64,000 bases of DNA from Neoceratodus forsteri (GCA_016271365.2 CM057454.1:697701501-697765500), one strand, 5' to 3'; counted from the first letter of the stretch, positions 21,897 through 32,684 are shown. The notes: generated by a model from the letters alone, not told the origin. Program-made: numbers and translations.

Positions 21897-22330
21897 TACA
21901 GTACCTGTTTAGTTGCTGCTGCCTGTTAAGAAAGTACTGGAGGAGGGATAAGGGATAAAGGCAGGGAGTTAACAGTCCTTACAAATGGAAAGTACCTATT
22001 GTGTGGGAAAAGAGGAAGCACCCTATCTAGGGTAGGGGTAAATAATTGTTAAGGAAAGACATGGGAAAGGTTAAATAGATGGAAGGCAGAAGGGTACAAG
22101 GGGTGAAGTATAAAAACAACAAGGGGTAAAACAGAGGGAAAAAGTGGAAAACAAGAAACACCCTATCTAGGGTAGGGTGACAAAGTAATTATCAGCTGCA
22201 GGTGTAGGTGGAAAAGGTCAAAAGCAACAAAAAGGAGACAATGGGGAGGCACTGTCAGCAATAGTACAGTGTGAAACATAAAGGCAATCGTGGGAGTGTT
22301 GCAGTGAAATGGGCGTGGAGCTACAGTTTT
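21897..22330 (+). repeat. CR1 5' leader with spaced CCCTATCTAGGGTAGG motifs
   Basis: The motif CCCTATCTAGGGTAGG occurs at 22021 and 22161, exactly 140 bases apart, with similar A/G-rich sequence between ('gaaagacatggg', 'gtaaaacagaggg'). A variant lies at 24911 and another near 24998, again just ahead of ORF1. The position immediately upstream of ORF1 suggests a leader or internal promoter. The motif is near-palindromic (CCCTA..TAGGG). Confidence 0.55.
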
Positions 22331-24167
22331 ACTGCAGACTTTTTAGAGACTGAGGAGCTTCCCCATCTGCATGCACCTCTCTGGGCTGAGAGAGGAGGTT
22401 GCTAGTCTCCAGGCTGAGCTGGCTAGGATCTGGAGGACCTCCTTCTCCACCCAGGGGCCAACAAGTCTGCCACCATTGCTCCAGAGGATGCAAAGGAGCA
22501 GGATGGCTGGCTGAACTAAGATGGGCTCAGGGATCTTGGGGTGGCAGGTTAGTGGTGCATTCCTTATCCTGTGCCACTACAAAGTTAACTCATGAAAACT
22601 ATGGAATGAGATGGCATACACCCAAGGATGTTAAGGGAGCTGTGAAATGAACTAGCAACACCTCTGGCAGCCCTGTTCACCGAGTCGCACAACACAGGAG
22701 TGGTCCCTGAGGACTGGAGAAGGGCACATATAGTCCCTCTGCACAAAAGCGGCAGTAGGGAGGAGGTGGGAAACTACAGGCCAGTCAGCCTCACCTCAGT
22801 GGTGAGGAAGATCATGGAGGCACTACTGAAAGAAATGATAGTGGCACACCTGGAATTCAGCAGTTTCCAGGACCCGAGGTAACCTGGTTGCAGGACAGGA
22901 AGGTCATGTCAAATGAATCTTATACATTTTTTTTGATTGGGTGACAAGGGAAGTAGATCAGGGAAGGGCTGTGGACATTGCCTACCTTGATTTCAGCAAA
23001 GCCTTTGACACTGTCCCACATAGGAGGCTGATAACAAGATGGGTAGTCTGGGCATGGGACACAAGGTGGTAACCTGGGTTAGGAACTGGCTGACAGACAG
23101 GAGGCAGAGGGTGACGGTAAATGGAATCCAATCTGGGGAGAGTGGGGTGACCAGCAGGGTACCTTAGGAATCGGTCCTGGGACCAGTCCTGTTCAATGTC
23201 TTCATTAGTGACATTGCAGAAGGCCTGGAAGGAGAGGTCAGCCTATTTGCAGATGACATCAAGATCTGCAACAGGGTGGATACTCCACAAGGGGTGGAAA
23301 AAATGAGAAGGGATCTGGAGAAGCTTGAAAAATGGTCAGAAGTGTGGCAACTGAGATTCAATGCCAAGAAGTGCAAAATAATGCACCTGGGAAGGGGAAA
23401 CCCAGGCAAGAGATACAGGATTGTGGGAAGGAGCTGTCAATTGCCAAAGAAGAAAGAGACCTAGGGGTTATCATTTCTAATGACCTAAAAGAGTCAAAGC
23501 AGAACATAAAGGCTGCAGGGAAGGCTAGTGCCATGCTGGGATGCATAGACAGAGGTATCATTAGCAGAAGGTTGGAGGCATTGATGCCACTGTACAAAAC
23601 ACTAGCAAGGCCTCACCTAGAGTTCTGTGTGCAGTTCTGGAGACCACACCTGTGCAAGGACAAAGGGTGGAGGCAGTCCAGAAAAGGGTGACCAAGATGG
23701 TACATGGCTTGCACCACAAAATGTATGAGGAGAGACTAAGGGATCTCAATATGTATTCACTGGAGGAAAGGAGGGAATGAAGGGACATGACAGAAACTTT
23801 CAAGTACCTCAATGGCATATTCAAGGTGCAGGAGGCAGACCTCTTCCAATGCAGAAGGAGTATAAGAACGAGGGGGCATGATATGAAGTTGGAGGGGGTA
23901 GATTAAGATGAAATGTGAGAAAATATTTCTTCACAGAGAGGGTGCTGGATGCATAGAACTGTCTGCTTAGGAGGTGGTGGGTGCAAGCTCAGTAGGGGTT
24001 TTTAAACATGTCTGGGACAGGCACAAGGGGATCTTGAAGTGGGAGGGAGTGATGAAAAGAACACTGACCAGATAGGGTCAGAGGCCACATACATGTTTAG
24101 GGCATACAGCAGACTGGATGGGCCTGGTGATCCTTATCTGCCAACAATGTCTATGTTTCTACGTTTC
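22331..24167 (+). mobile_element. CR1 LINE, ORF1 start fused to RT by internal deletion
   Basis: Bases 22345-22560 encode the ORF1 N-terminus ('PICMHLSGLREEVASLQAEL' in a broken frame: zinc-motif end plus coiled coil). Near 22580 the sequence jumps to the RT block around KAMGWDGIHP (22600). RT follows: 'VVPEDWRRAHIVPLHKSGS' (22703), 'YLDFSKAFDTVPHRR' (22983), 'LFADDIKICNRVDTP' (23248; ADD intact), 'FNAKKCKIMHLGRGN', 'ERDLGVIISNDLK' (frame 23332-23691). The 3' end is at 24150-24167 with 'tctatgtttctacgtttc'. ORF1 esterase, endonuclease and linker are deleted. Confidence 0.8.
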
Positions 24168-24464
24168 ATCACTCTGCCAAAACAGGGCTGCTGGGAGGAG
24201 GCACTAGTCATAGTGGCCAGTGAGAGCGTGGTGGTCCTACACAGAGTTGGCACCAAGGTAGGATGTGAAGGACCTCAGCTGAGGTGGAAGCAACTTCTTG
24301 TGGGGGACTCAGTTGTTAGGGGGATACATTTGAGAACAGGAAAGGCAGAAAAGAGGGAGGTAAAATGCTTACCTGGCACTACCACTCAGAGCGATGGACA
24401 GCAGATCCTAGGTACTGCAAGGGTGGTGAGGCACAAGGGGGAGCTGCATGAGACTGGTGACCTA
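24168..24464 (+). pseudogene. CR1 ORF1 esterase fragment
   Basis: A frame from about 24178 to 24464 encodes the front half of the CR1 ORF1 SGNH/GDSL-type esterase: 'LLVGDSVVRGI' (nucleophile Ser block, near 24296), 'REVKCLPGTTTQSDGQQILG' and 'HKGELHETGDLN', where a functional copy would have 'GELDVIVHLGTND'. Known CR1 ORF1 proteins combine an N-terminal zinc motif with such an esterase. This piece has neither end of ORF1. It sits between a complete CR1 3' end and an antisense CR1 3' fragment. The GTND block is missing because the insertion cuts the frame there. Confidence 0.75.
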
Positions 24465-24704
24465 AACATAGAAACATAGAATTTGACAGCAGATAAGGAC
24501 CCCTTGATCTGACCAATCTGCCCCTTATTCCTCACTTGCAGTATCACTGCAAATCCTAATTAGTCTCTGGCTCTTTCTACCTCTCCAGCTTCCTTTCCAC
24601 TAAAATACCCTATGTTTACCCCATGCACCATTGAACCCCAACAGTGCCTTCACCTCCACCACCTCTGTTGGAAGACTGTTCCACATTAACATGTCCAACA
24701 GGGT
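24465..24704 (-). mobile_element. CR1 LINE 3' end fragment, minus strand
   Basis: Begins 'aaacatagaaacatagaatttgacagc', the reverse complement of the octamer tail and CR1 3' UTR. It continues through the antisense of the 'tggaacagtcttccaacagaggtggtggaggtg' region (C-terminal/3' UTR junction). It is about 240 bases, 5' truncated, and is inserted in or beside ORF1 sequence. Confidence 0.85.
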
Positions 24705-25300
24705 CATGTCCCAATGAGTGAGTGGAACAGTGAGGGAGTGGAACAGGTGACTGGCATTTTAGGCCTTGGCAGGCATCAGCAGAAGGAATCAAGGAAGCAG
24801 GGGACCCTTCCAATCAACTAAGGTAGGGCACCTGTTCACTACTGTATAACAGTCATTGCTGGGAAGGGCAGAAGGTCAAAAGTAGGCCATAACTGCGAAT
24901 AGGAGCAACATCTTATCTAGGGTAGGAGTATAAAGAGATTTAAACAAGGCATTGGGGAATACAAATAGAAACAAATAAAAAAGAAGAAACTTAGAAACAC
25001 CCTATCGGGGTAAAGGATACAAAAGCATTTCCTGCCAAGACAGAGAAAAAAGAAGTTGAACAACTATCTGTAGCTCATCTCAGAAAAACAAATGGACACG
25101 AAAAGACAGAAAACTACACTCATAATGAAGTAAAAAAATAAGGGACTCACATAGCCAAATTAACCCCTGATGAAGACTATAGTATGCTTGGTCGAAGACG
25201 CTGAGGATTCGTGTCTTCAGTTTTGGAGTAATAAATTATTCACCATGGTTAATTTGGCTATGTAAACCTTTTATTTTCTGACTTTACTAGGAGTGCAGAA
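24705..25300 (+). repeat. CR1 5' leader, second copy
   Basis: Contains leader words shared with 19080-19200 ('gtggaacaggtgactgg', 'caaggaagc', 'taaggtaggg') and the TCTTATCTAGGGTAGG (24911) and CCCTATCGGGGTAAAGG (24998) variants of the motif at 22021/22161. It runs into ORF1 at about 25340. A 115-base inverted-arm element is embedded at 25149-25263. Confidence 0.55.
25149..25263. repeat. 115-base hairpin element with 17-bp perfect arms
   Basis: ACATAGCCAAATTAACC (25149-25165) and GGTTAATTTGGCTATGT (25247-25263) are exact reverse complements. The 81-base loop has an inner 8-bp stem (GAAGACGC 25194-25201 with GTGTCTTC 25211-25218) and a CTGATGA word (25167-25173) right after the left arm, recalling a hammerhead ribozyme core. 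The required GAAA is GAAG here, so an active ribozyme is unlikely. It could be a small fold-back MITE or the end of a Penelope-like element. Confidence 0.6.
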
Positions 25301-25339
25301 TAGAAGTCGATAATGCTGGGAGTGGTGCAATGCAGTGCC

Positions 25340-26290
25340 TGTGGGTGGCAGCTTTCAGAGAGACATCCTGGAGGCTTCAGCACTGCCTCATCTGCACACA
25401 CCTCTGTGGGCTGAGGGAGAAGGTTGTTAGACTCCAGGCTGAGTTGACTAGGATTTAGGGGGCCTCTTTTCCCACCCAGTGGACACCAAGTCTTCAACTG
25501 TTACTTCAGGGATGCGAGAGAGGATTAACAGCTGGATTATGGCGGGCCCTAGAAGGGTGAGGTTGGTGGGACAGTGGCACATTCCTCAGCCAGTACCGTT
25601 ACATAATTCCTGTGCTGATCTGGCATGGCAGGACTGCCAGGAGGAGGTGCCCGTGGTAGTGACTAGGGAGGATGTGGAGGCCCTCCATAGTGGAAACCCA
25701 AAGGAGGGTGGTAGAGAACCCAGAAGAGAAGGAAGCAACTTGTGGTGGGGGACACTATTGTCAGGGGGATAGTTCTGGGAATAGGAAATGATGGGGAGTG
25801 GCAGGTTAGGTGCCTTCATGGCACCATGGTCCAGAGTAATGGGAATCAGATCCCAAGGACTGCTGGGGCTGCATGATGGGAGGCAGAGCTGGATGTCATT
25901 GTCCACCTGGGGACTAATAACCAGGCTAGTGATGGGGCTGGGATATTGCAGGGGAAGTTTAGGGAGCTGGGGAGTGGTCTTAGACAGATAGCTCCCTCAG
26001 TGGATTTTGCTGAGGTGCTGCTTGTTTATGACAGATGGGAGGAGAGAGATCTCTGCAACAGGAGCTTCAACTCATGGCTGAAGGAATGGTGCAGAGAGGA
26101 GGGTTATGGCTACATTGGAGACTGGGGTCCCATCTGGGTGGAAAAGGGCCTATGCTAAAGTGACAGCCCACATCCATCTGGGAGGGGAGCCACAGTCCAT
26201 AGGCAGCAGAGCCAATGGGCTAGGGGGATCAGGAGACCCCTCACTTTTGTGGCTGAAGGGTCAGACAATGAATTTTAAACCCAAGCATTG
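25340..26290 (+). pseudogene. CR1 ORF1 (zinc motif, coiled coil, esterase), decayed
   Basis: Pieces in order: a leucine-rich 'GLREKVVRLQAEL' segment (25405-25450) after the zinc motif; 'RVRLVGQWHIPQPVPLHNS' (25545); a GDT version of the GDS nucleophile block ('LVVGDTIVRGI', near 25737); 'ELDVIVHLGTNNQ' (near 25890; Asp of GTND replaced by Asn); 'GKFRELGSGLRQIAPSVDFAEVLLVYD'; and 'FNSWLKEWCREEGYGYIGDWGP' (frame 25946-26158). The terminal DxxH block is not visible. With Ser to Thr and Asp to Asn changes and frame shifts, the esterase is dead. Sequence after 26290 is unrelated. Confidence 0.8.
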
Positions 26291-27557
26291 AATCATTGGA
26301 ACAGCATTAAAATGAGTTTGGTGGGATTTCTTCAATCACAGCAGTGAGGCTTCTTTTAAAGCTTTTGGAACTCAGCATGCATTGAAAATCCAGGCACCAA
26401 AAATGTTACTTTTCTTGAAAGGCTATAGGATATTCTATTTTACTGCTGCATGACTTAACACATTATAGGTACTTTTGGCTTCTTTTCTCCTCTCACATCT
26501 CTTCAAAAGCTTTCTGATCTTTTCTGTGTTGATTATCATGAATAACTCAGATATTTCTGATAATTAATCATGGATTATTCATCAAAATGCCTTGATTATT
26601 CAGGATTATAAAAGGTTAGGTGGGCTGATTAAGGTATATTTAAGAAGGCAATTGTTTTCCCAGTACCCTGGACTAAGGTGTCCTGTACAATTCTGACCCC
26701 CCACCACTTTTTGGTACACTCCTCTGCCACTGCCACAGTACTCAGTGGATGGTTCAAATGTTACTCAAATGAACATTTAAGCTAGCTGAGAGAAATGGCA
26801 GAAGGAATCAGGAAGGCGGAAACTTCCCCTTTCCACAGGCTTAAGAAGAAAGAAAGTAAGGAAAATCCAAGAGGAGAAGAATCCCCTAGAATAGGGCCGG
26901 GAGGCACTGGCTAAACACCACCATGCACCACCTGCACTCAGAATCTATTCCATTTCCTCCAGTCAGCATTGCATCATACTGCACATTGCCTGCCCACAAC
27001 AGACTGTCACTCCTCCCATGGCCACCTTGTTGCTGCCTCCCTGCCCTTAGATACTTTACTGTGCATGTATGCGCAACAACAGCACATCAGTTTTGGTGCT
27101 TTCGCATTTTGCCAGTGGTCATTTCTGTATGGTGTCAGCCTGGAGCAAGCAGCCATGATTTCTCACTATGTCAGTATGTCTTCATCTTGAGTACTAGGAG
27201 GTACATTATTTATGTTCTTCTCTGATTATTGCAAAACAAACCTGATAAAACATATATTGTTAATAAGCTTAAGCCTAGTAAGGTGTTTGCAATTACCTTG
27301 CTTTGCAGCAGTTGTAGTTTGCGATCCTGTCACACCATGCAGTGTACAGCGCCCACAGCATTTTCATTGGAGTAGTATGAAGCCCATAGTTATTTTTAAA
27401 AATGTGTTTACTGATGTAAATTATTCAAGGTTTTATCTGTTCAAGACTGTTTGAAAATATAGCTAAGGTATAAGTCAAGCTCTCACATCAGTCCCGTGAT
27501 ATTCTGACGATCATGATTTCCTGTACAACACCCACCACCATCTACTGACAGGATCTT
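26291..27557. other. Unassigned sequence
   Basis: AT-rich to 26650, then mixed. Frames at 26923-27225 and 26969-27190 overlap in different frames and have no domain. No repeat family recognised. Confidence 0.5.
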
Positions 27558-27575
27558 AAATCTTCACCATTAATG
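27558..27575. repeat. SINE target-site duplication, left copy
   Basis: AAATCTTCACCATTAATG is repeated exactly at 28151-28168 and flanks the SINE. Confidence 0.95.
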
Positions 27576-28150
27576 CTGGCCCAGTGGTGCTGAGGGTTGA
27601 GGAGCTGGAAGCCACACCTCGTGCTATGCTGGCGACCCGGATTCGGGAATGAGCATGGGTCAGCGAGGGACGGCAGGGGGAGGGAGGATTGAGCATCCCA
27701 ATGGATGCTCTCCTCCCTCTGGGGTGGGTTATCAGGGCTGCAGTATGCACCCGAAACCCTCTGAGACCTGGTGGGAACATGGGTTCTTGAGGAGCTGGTG
27801 GCTCCATCTAACAGAGTCAGGAAGGGGGGACATCTGTAGGTGCTTCAGAGGGATGTGCATCAGTGCTTCTCCTCTCTGGATGTTTGCATCCTTGTGCCAG
27901 CGTCTCAGGGGGGTGGGACAGGGGAAACCACAGAAAAATGGAAAAATACCCCTCGGCGGTCCTAGATGAGGACCACTCTGGGCCATCCAAGACCACCAAT
28001 TCCGGACAGACCCCACTGTGTAGGAGAAAGTAAGAGGTGAGGCACTCTAGGGCCAGATCCAGAATGGGGGGCAGAGATGGTGATGAGCGGCCCAAAGGAG
28101 TGGGCACCGAGGGTAGAAGGAGGAGATGAACAAAAAGTATAAAAAAAAAA
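27576..28150 (+). mobile_element. Long tRNA-derived SINE, copy 1, with exact target duplication
   Basis: A 575-base insert lies between 18-base exact repeats and ends in a run of A (28141-28150, merging with the repeat). The head has an RNA polymerase III A-box match TGGCCCAGTGG (27577-27587) and a weaker B-box GGATTCGGGAA (27639-27649), as in a tRNA-derived SINE. A second copy on the minus strand (42111-42689) shares the head ('ctgagggttgagg.gctgga.gccaca') and body ('gattgagcatcc', 'ggatgctc'). The open frames inside are not conserved between copies. Mobilisation would need the reverse transcriptase of an A-tail-using LINE, probably L1/Tx1. Confidence 0.85.
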
Positions 28151-28168
28151 AAATCTTCACCATTAATG
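28151..28168. repeat. SINE target-site duplication, right copy
   Basis: Exact copy of 27558-27575; the leading A bases may belong to the tail. Confidence 0.95.
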
Positions 28169-29807
28169 TCTTTATGATAATATTTTTAAATTAGCTAGCT
28201 AGCTGATTTATTTTGTATGCTGCCTTGTATGACTAACAGCCCTGTCTAGATAATATGAATAAGCTGCTATGACTGTGAGTTTCAGTCAAATTACCATGGA
28301 GAAAGGAACATGTTAAAATATCCATTTCACTGGCACATTTGTTTATTAGCCAACAATATCCGTTTTTCAGTAAAAATTTTTTATTCACAGAACTAAAATA
28401 CAGCTCCCCCGTAGGGTGAATAACCCATTCTATAAACGTGCCTTTAAGTGGATAGAATGACATAGTTTCATCTGTTCACCTTTTGACCTCCAACGGTGCA
28501 GTTTAGTAGTTGTGGCTATAGGTTCTTTTTCTTTAAAAAACAAGAGCATAGTTGTCTGTGCTGATAGGATGTGTTTCAGAAAATGAGGACTTTCTTACAA
28601 TTGTGCAATCACTAGAAAATATATTGCAATTGATATTGTGTGTATGCCCCTAGACACAGGGAGGATTGGGGGTACACAATACCAGAGTCACAATGGTTAT
28701 GAGCTGGCCTGACAGGTGCACATGTTGGTGCACTGGTGCACAGTGACATAGAGTGTGCAGGGGCTGTATATGAGGATGACCCAACATACCTAAGAACACT
28801 ACTTGGCCCCACCATGCAAGGAGGTGGAATGCTCCTCATGGATCAAAGAGGAAATGTCAAATGTGGATGTTACTGTATGGCCTGTGTCTGTTAAGTTGGT
28901 TATCAAGCCCAGTTAGGATGGTAATAAACCTATGTAGCCATCACCTGGTAAGGATACTCTTGCATCCAGTGCATAGGGTTGGGGGGACAGGCTGTTAAGG
29001 ATCCCAGTGACAAATGGTATACCAAATACTACATGTCCCCAACTTCACTGTGAAGGAGGCAGCAATACTTTCCATGCAGGTTCATCACCAACAATTGACT
29101 ACAGCATACACTTGTTGACAACCAGATAACAGCCTCACATATCCTGCCAGCCTGTATTGATCTGACTCACTCTCTTACACTGCTGAACTATCTTCCATCC
29201 TCCACCTTGTTAGGAGAGCTTTTGATGTCATGATGTGGGATCAGTGGATTCAAAAATCTAGGCTCCCTGTTTTTGTTCTTGATATTGGGACAGAAGAGGT
29301 CATTTGATCTTTCCTTCTGAGAGTATTACTGGTCTAAAGAGGAAGGATAGTTTCATTAAGGTGATATGATGAGTTTTCATGGATGCCCTTCTAGAAGGTG
29401 TTTTGCATGTGTCAATTATGTCTGTGGCATGGTGGGAATCAGTTACGTTTAAAGCAGAGAATGCAGTGATGGGTTACTTATGATTTGAGACAGGCAGCCA
29501 CTAGCCAGGGAGGGCCTCAGGGTCATCATGATGGGGGTATAAGATGTGGAACATCATAAAAATGAAATGTTATGCATGAGCTAAAGAAATTTAGCCCCAA
29601 GTAAATTAAATCAACTGCACACAATTTTCATTCATTGGCATTTTTTTTTTGCATTGTGCTTTTGTGTAGTGTTGGCTATACTATTTTATAACTGCTATCC
29701 AGTATTAGTTGAATCATGTATTTGACCTTATGGTTTGATGTGCAAGTTGAGAGATGTAATCTTTTAAATGATGCAATGTGTGATTAATTTAATTATACAG
29801 CACTTGA

Positions 29808-29812
<5 letters not shown>
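28169..29812. other. Unassigned sequence
   Basis: No domain, repeat family or RNA gene recognised. A short TAGC run ('ttagctagctagctga', near 28192) is present. Confidence 0.5.

Positions 29813-29850
<38 letters not shown>
29813..29850. repeat. (TG)n microsatellite
   Basis: About 19 uninterrupted TG units. Confidence 0.95.
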
Positions 29851-29857
<7 letters not shown>

Positions 29858-30654
29858 TATGCAGCGTTTTTATTTATTTATAATAGTTTTTTGACTCAAA
29901 CAAAAAAGAATTGTACAATGGCCAGTGTTACTATTTTGCTGGGGATGGAACAGCCGTGTGTGTAAAATTGTTGCCCTTGGAAAATCTATGGCAAAGCTAA
30001 GCCTCAAATGCAAGGGATATATGGGATATGATGAAAACTGGACCTCCAGATTCAGATCAGACCAGATTGGTAAAATCTGAACTAGCCGGTATGCCCATAC
30101 TAGCTGGACCATCTGCAAGTTGCACAAATATTGCTGGTCGAGCCACTGTATTGGACAGATCAGTCTGTCTTTTACCTATCTGGTCTGGTCCCAGTAGTCT
30201 AGATTTCACCCCATCCTGAGCAGAGGTGCAAACTAGACTGCCAGAATGGGAACAGACCAGATAAGTACAAGCCTAGCCCAGCTACCTGTCCAGAGTGGCT
30301 GAACCAGCTATATTGCTTGCACCCATCCCAACAGGACTGACCAGTCCAAATTTTGCCGATCCAGTTTGGGTTTGGAAGTACAGTTTTCTCCTATACCCAG
30401 ATTTACAGTATAATGTTTTTCATTTGTATAACAAGGGGTTGGGGTTGTGTAGTTTCTTACTGTGCTTTATTTATTGTTCTGAAAGTGCTAACTGCAGCAT
30501 AGTAAAATGTTTCTTTGCTTAATTAGAATTAAGCATTAAATGTTTTCATGACAAGGGTCAGCGATGCAACGGGGGGGGGAGGGCATGGTTACTGCTGTGC
30601 ATAGGGCCCATGGCAGTGTAAATCCAGCCCTGCCCCTGGATGCAAATTAATAAA
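29851..30654. other. Unassigned sequence with CCAG/CTGG-rich stretch
   Basis: Between about 30040 and 30370 the words 'gaccag', 'ctggacc', 'cagatcag' and 'tctggtctgg' recur irregularly on both strands, giving a loose, partly self-complementary tract. No coding potential or known family. Confidence 0.4.
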
Positions 30655-31482
30655 GGAAGTAGATTAGTAGAGACAACGGGGGAAGGAAATGGGAGCATTA
30701 AAAGGAGGGGAGAGGGAGGGCAAAAAAGGGTGCAACAAGCAGAGTGGAAACAAAATCTGGGAGGCTATGTGTGTGAATGCTAGAAGTCTAGAAAGTAAAA
30801 TTCCAGACCTAGAGACCACCATGGCAAAGGCCAAACAGGATATTGTAAACATTTTTGAGTCATGGTGCACAGAAAACCTTGACTGAGACATGACCATATC
30901 AGGCTACCCTCTGTTCAGAAAGAACCAGGTGGGAAGGGAAGGAAAGGAGAGGGTGTAGTGCTTTATGTGAGGGAAAGCATAAATATAACCAAGAAACATG
31001 GAATACATGGGGAGGCAGAGGTACTGTGAGTTACCCAGGAGATGGGAAATGGGGTAGCTATTTGCACTGGGGTGATCTACAGACCTCTTGCCCAGGGGGG
31101 AGGAATTAGACAAGGCACTGGGTGAAAACATTGCAGGATGGCAGGAAAGGGGGAGGTGCTACTAGTGGGGGATTTCAACCTGCTGGATGTAGACTGCAGC
31201 CTCTTAGCTGTGACTTCAGCTAGAAGCAGAGACATCCTGGACTCACTGCAGGGGGGCATTCCTCAGGCAACTGATCAGTGAACCCACTCATGATGGAGCA
31301 ATACTGAACCTGTTACTCAGTAACAGGGAAAGTAACAGTAACATGGACAGTGTTACAGATGTCAACATGTGAGGCCACGTGGGGACCAGTGATCACAGTA
31401 TGGTTTGATTCAATATAGGGACAGCTGTGGAATGAAACTACACAAAGGTGAGGGGTCATGGACTTCAAGAGGGCAGATTTTA
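30655..31482 (+). mobile_element. CR1 LINE endonuclease segment, left part
   Basis: Holds the ORF2 start: 'CVNARSLESKIPDLETTMAK' (frame 30689-30886), 'VNIFESWC' (catalytic Glu of the ITETW block), a frame-shifted 'LVGDFNLLDVDC' near 31165, 'LISEPTHDGAILNLLLSNR' (31270) and 'GTSDHSMV' (31384; Asp and His of the final block intact). Stops and frame shifts are frequent. The copy is interrupted at 31482 by an L1/Tx1-related insert and resumes at 32950. Confidence 0.85.
31469..31482. repeat. Target-site duplication, left copy, of the ORF1-only L1 insert
   Basis: GAGGGCAGATTTTA is repeated exactly at 32936-32949. Confidence 0.95.
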
Positions 31483-31734
31483 CAGGAAGGGATGCTGCTG
31501 AAATCAGTTTGGCTGCACATTTGTTTTCCTGATCTGGTATATCACATCCTTAAAACTGCCTTTTCCTACTAACTCTTGGTGGTATTTGCAGTCTAATGGC
31601 TGCACAAAATTGAGCAAAGTAAAAGGAAGGGTCAGAAGCTCAAGCTGAAACCTTGGATAAATTCTTCTCCCCAAAAACAGGGAAATCAGCTTCACAGTGG
31701 TGGGGCGACTGGTTCTCTGCATTCAGATGGGGAA

Positions 31735-32590
31735 ATGGCTTCCATGATATTGTGCCCTGAGCTGAGCATTAAGGTGAAGACCACTACAAAGACCATGCTG
31801 ACTTCTACTCAAGCTTTCCTAACAGATTTTCAGGGAGACACAAAGGCTGCATTTTTGAAAGTACAAAATTCGTTTGGTGAAAGCAATTTTGGCAAAAACG
31901 ACTACTATAGAGGAGACAATGAACTGCAATGAGGAGACTGCTGCAAAGCTGTTGCAATGAATCCTAACGATGGAAGGAGCCATGAATGCCTCCTTGCATG
32001 AGCAATTTCATTACAATGGCCAACATGGAACAAACTGACAATCTCAGGCTGATAGGTTTACCCGCTCACATCTCAAACTCAGAGCCGAAGTCGGAGGTAG
32101 AGAAAATCCTGACACTGGCATTTTCACCTGACTCGCTGGTAGTCTTGGAGTCAGTTTTCTGACCTTTAGCAAATAAAGACCATTTGAAAAGTCTGGATTT
32201 TGAACCTGCAGCAAGATATGTGATTTGCATTTTTGCTACTATCCCTCAGAGAAACAAAATGCTGCAAGCTGTGAGAATAAAGAAGTGTTCTATTTGTGAA
32301 GGTGTTGAGCCGCACTTATACTCTGACTTTTCTTCATCTACCTAAAGATGACAAAAGCATTTTCTCCTGATCAAATCTGAATTTGTAAAGGCAGGGTAAC
32401 TGCAGTTTTAATGTCTCCTGCTAACTTAAAAGTGACTTTCCAGGTTAAAGATAATTTATTTATGGATGGTGATGCTGCTAGAGCATTTTACAAAAAAATG
32501 TGACTCTGCCCACATGCTTGGGTTCTAACCAAGCAGATGAGGAATCAGCTTGTAAAATGCTGTATATGCTACCTGAATTGTAAACTTAGT
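31735..32590 (+). pseudogene. L1-type ORF1 (RNA-binding protein) pseudogene
   Basis: Translation gives a helical, coiled-coil-like stretch (31750-31930, 'KTMLTSTQAFLTDFQGD'), an RRM-like segment beginning 'NLRLIGLPAHISNSEPK' (near 32038), 'EVEKILTLAFSPDSL', then 'AARYVICIFATIPQRNKMLQA' and a C-terminal domain with 'HLYSDFSSST' and a VTFQVKDNLFMDGDAA-like end. This order (coiled coil, RRM, C-terminal domain) is that of L1 ORF1p/Transposase_22, which trimerises and coats element RNA. Stops near 31930 and 32160 and later frame shifts break it. Confidence 0.75.
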
Positions 32591-32684
32591 AACTGAAACC
32601 TATCTTTCTATATTAAGCTTAAAATGAAAAAGCCTTTAGTGATTATCCTTGTTTACCCTGAGACAGATTCATATTTGCCTGAAA

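Noticed and set aside
22021..22036. Interstitial telomeric repeat
   Set aside because: CCCTA and TAGGG words occur singly within a leader motif, not as TTAGGG tandem runs.
24039..24479. 146-codon open frame crossing a CR1 3' end into ORF1
   Set aside because: The first part reads CR1 3' UTR, so the frame is not a gene. Only the ORF1 esterase slice from about 24178 is meaningful.
25166..25215. Active hammerhead ribozyme
   Set aside because: The conserved GAAA is GAAG and the remaining stems do not fit a standard core well, so only a resemblance is reported.
27576..27660. Possible functional tRNA gene
   Set aside because: Promoter boxes are present but there is no cloverleaf with anticodon arm. 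It is the head of a SINE with tail and target duplication.
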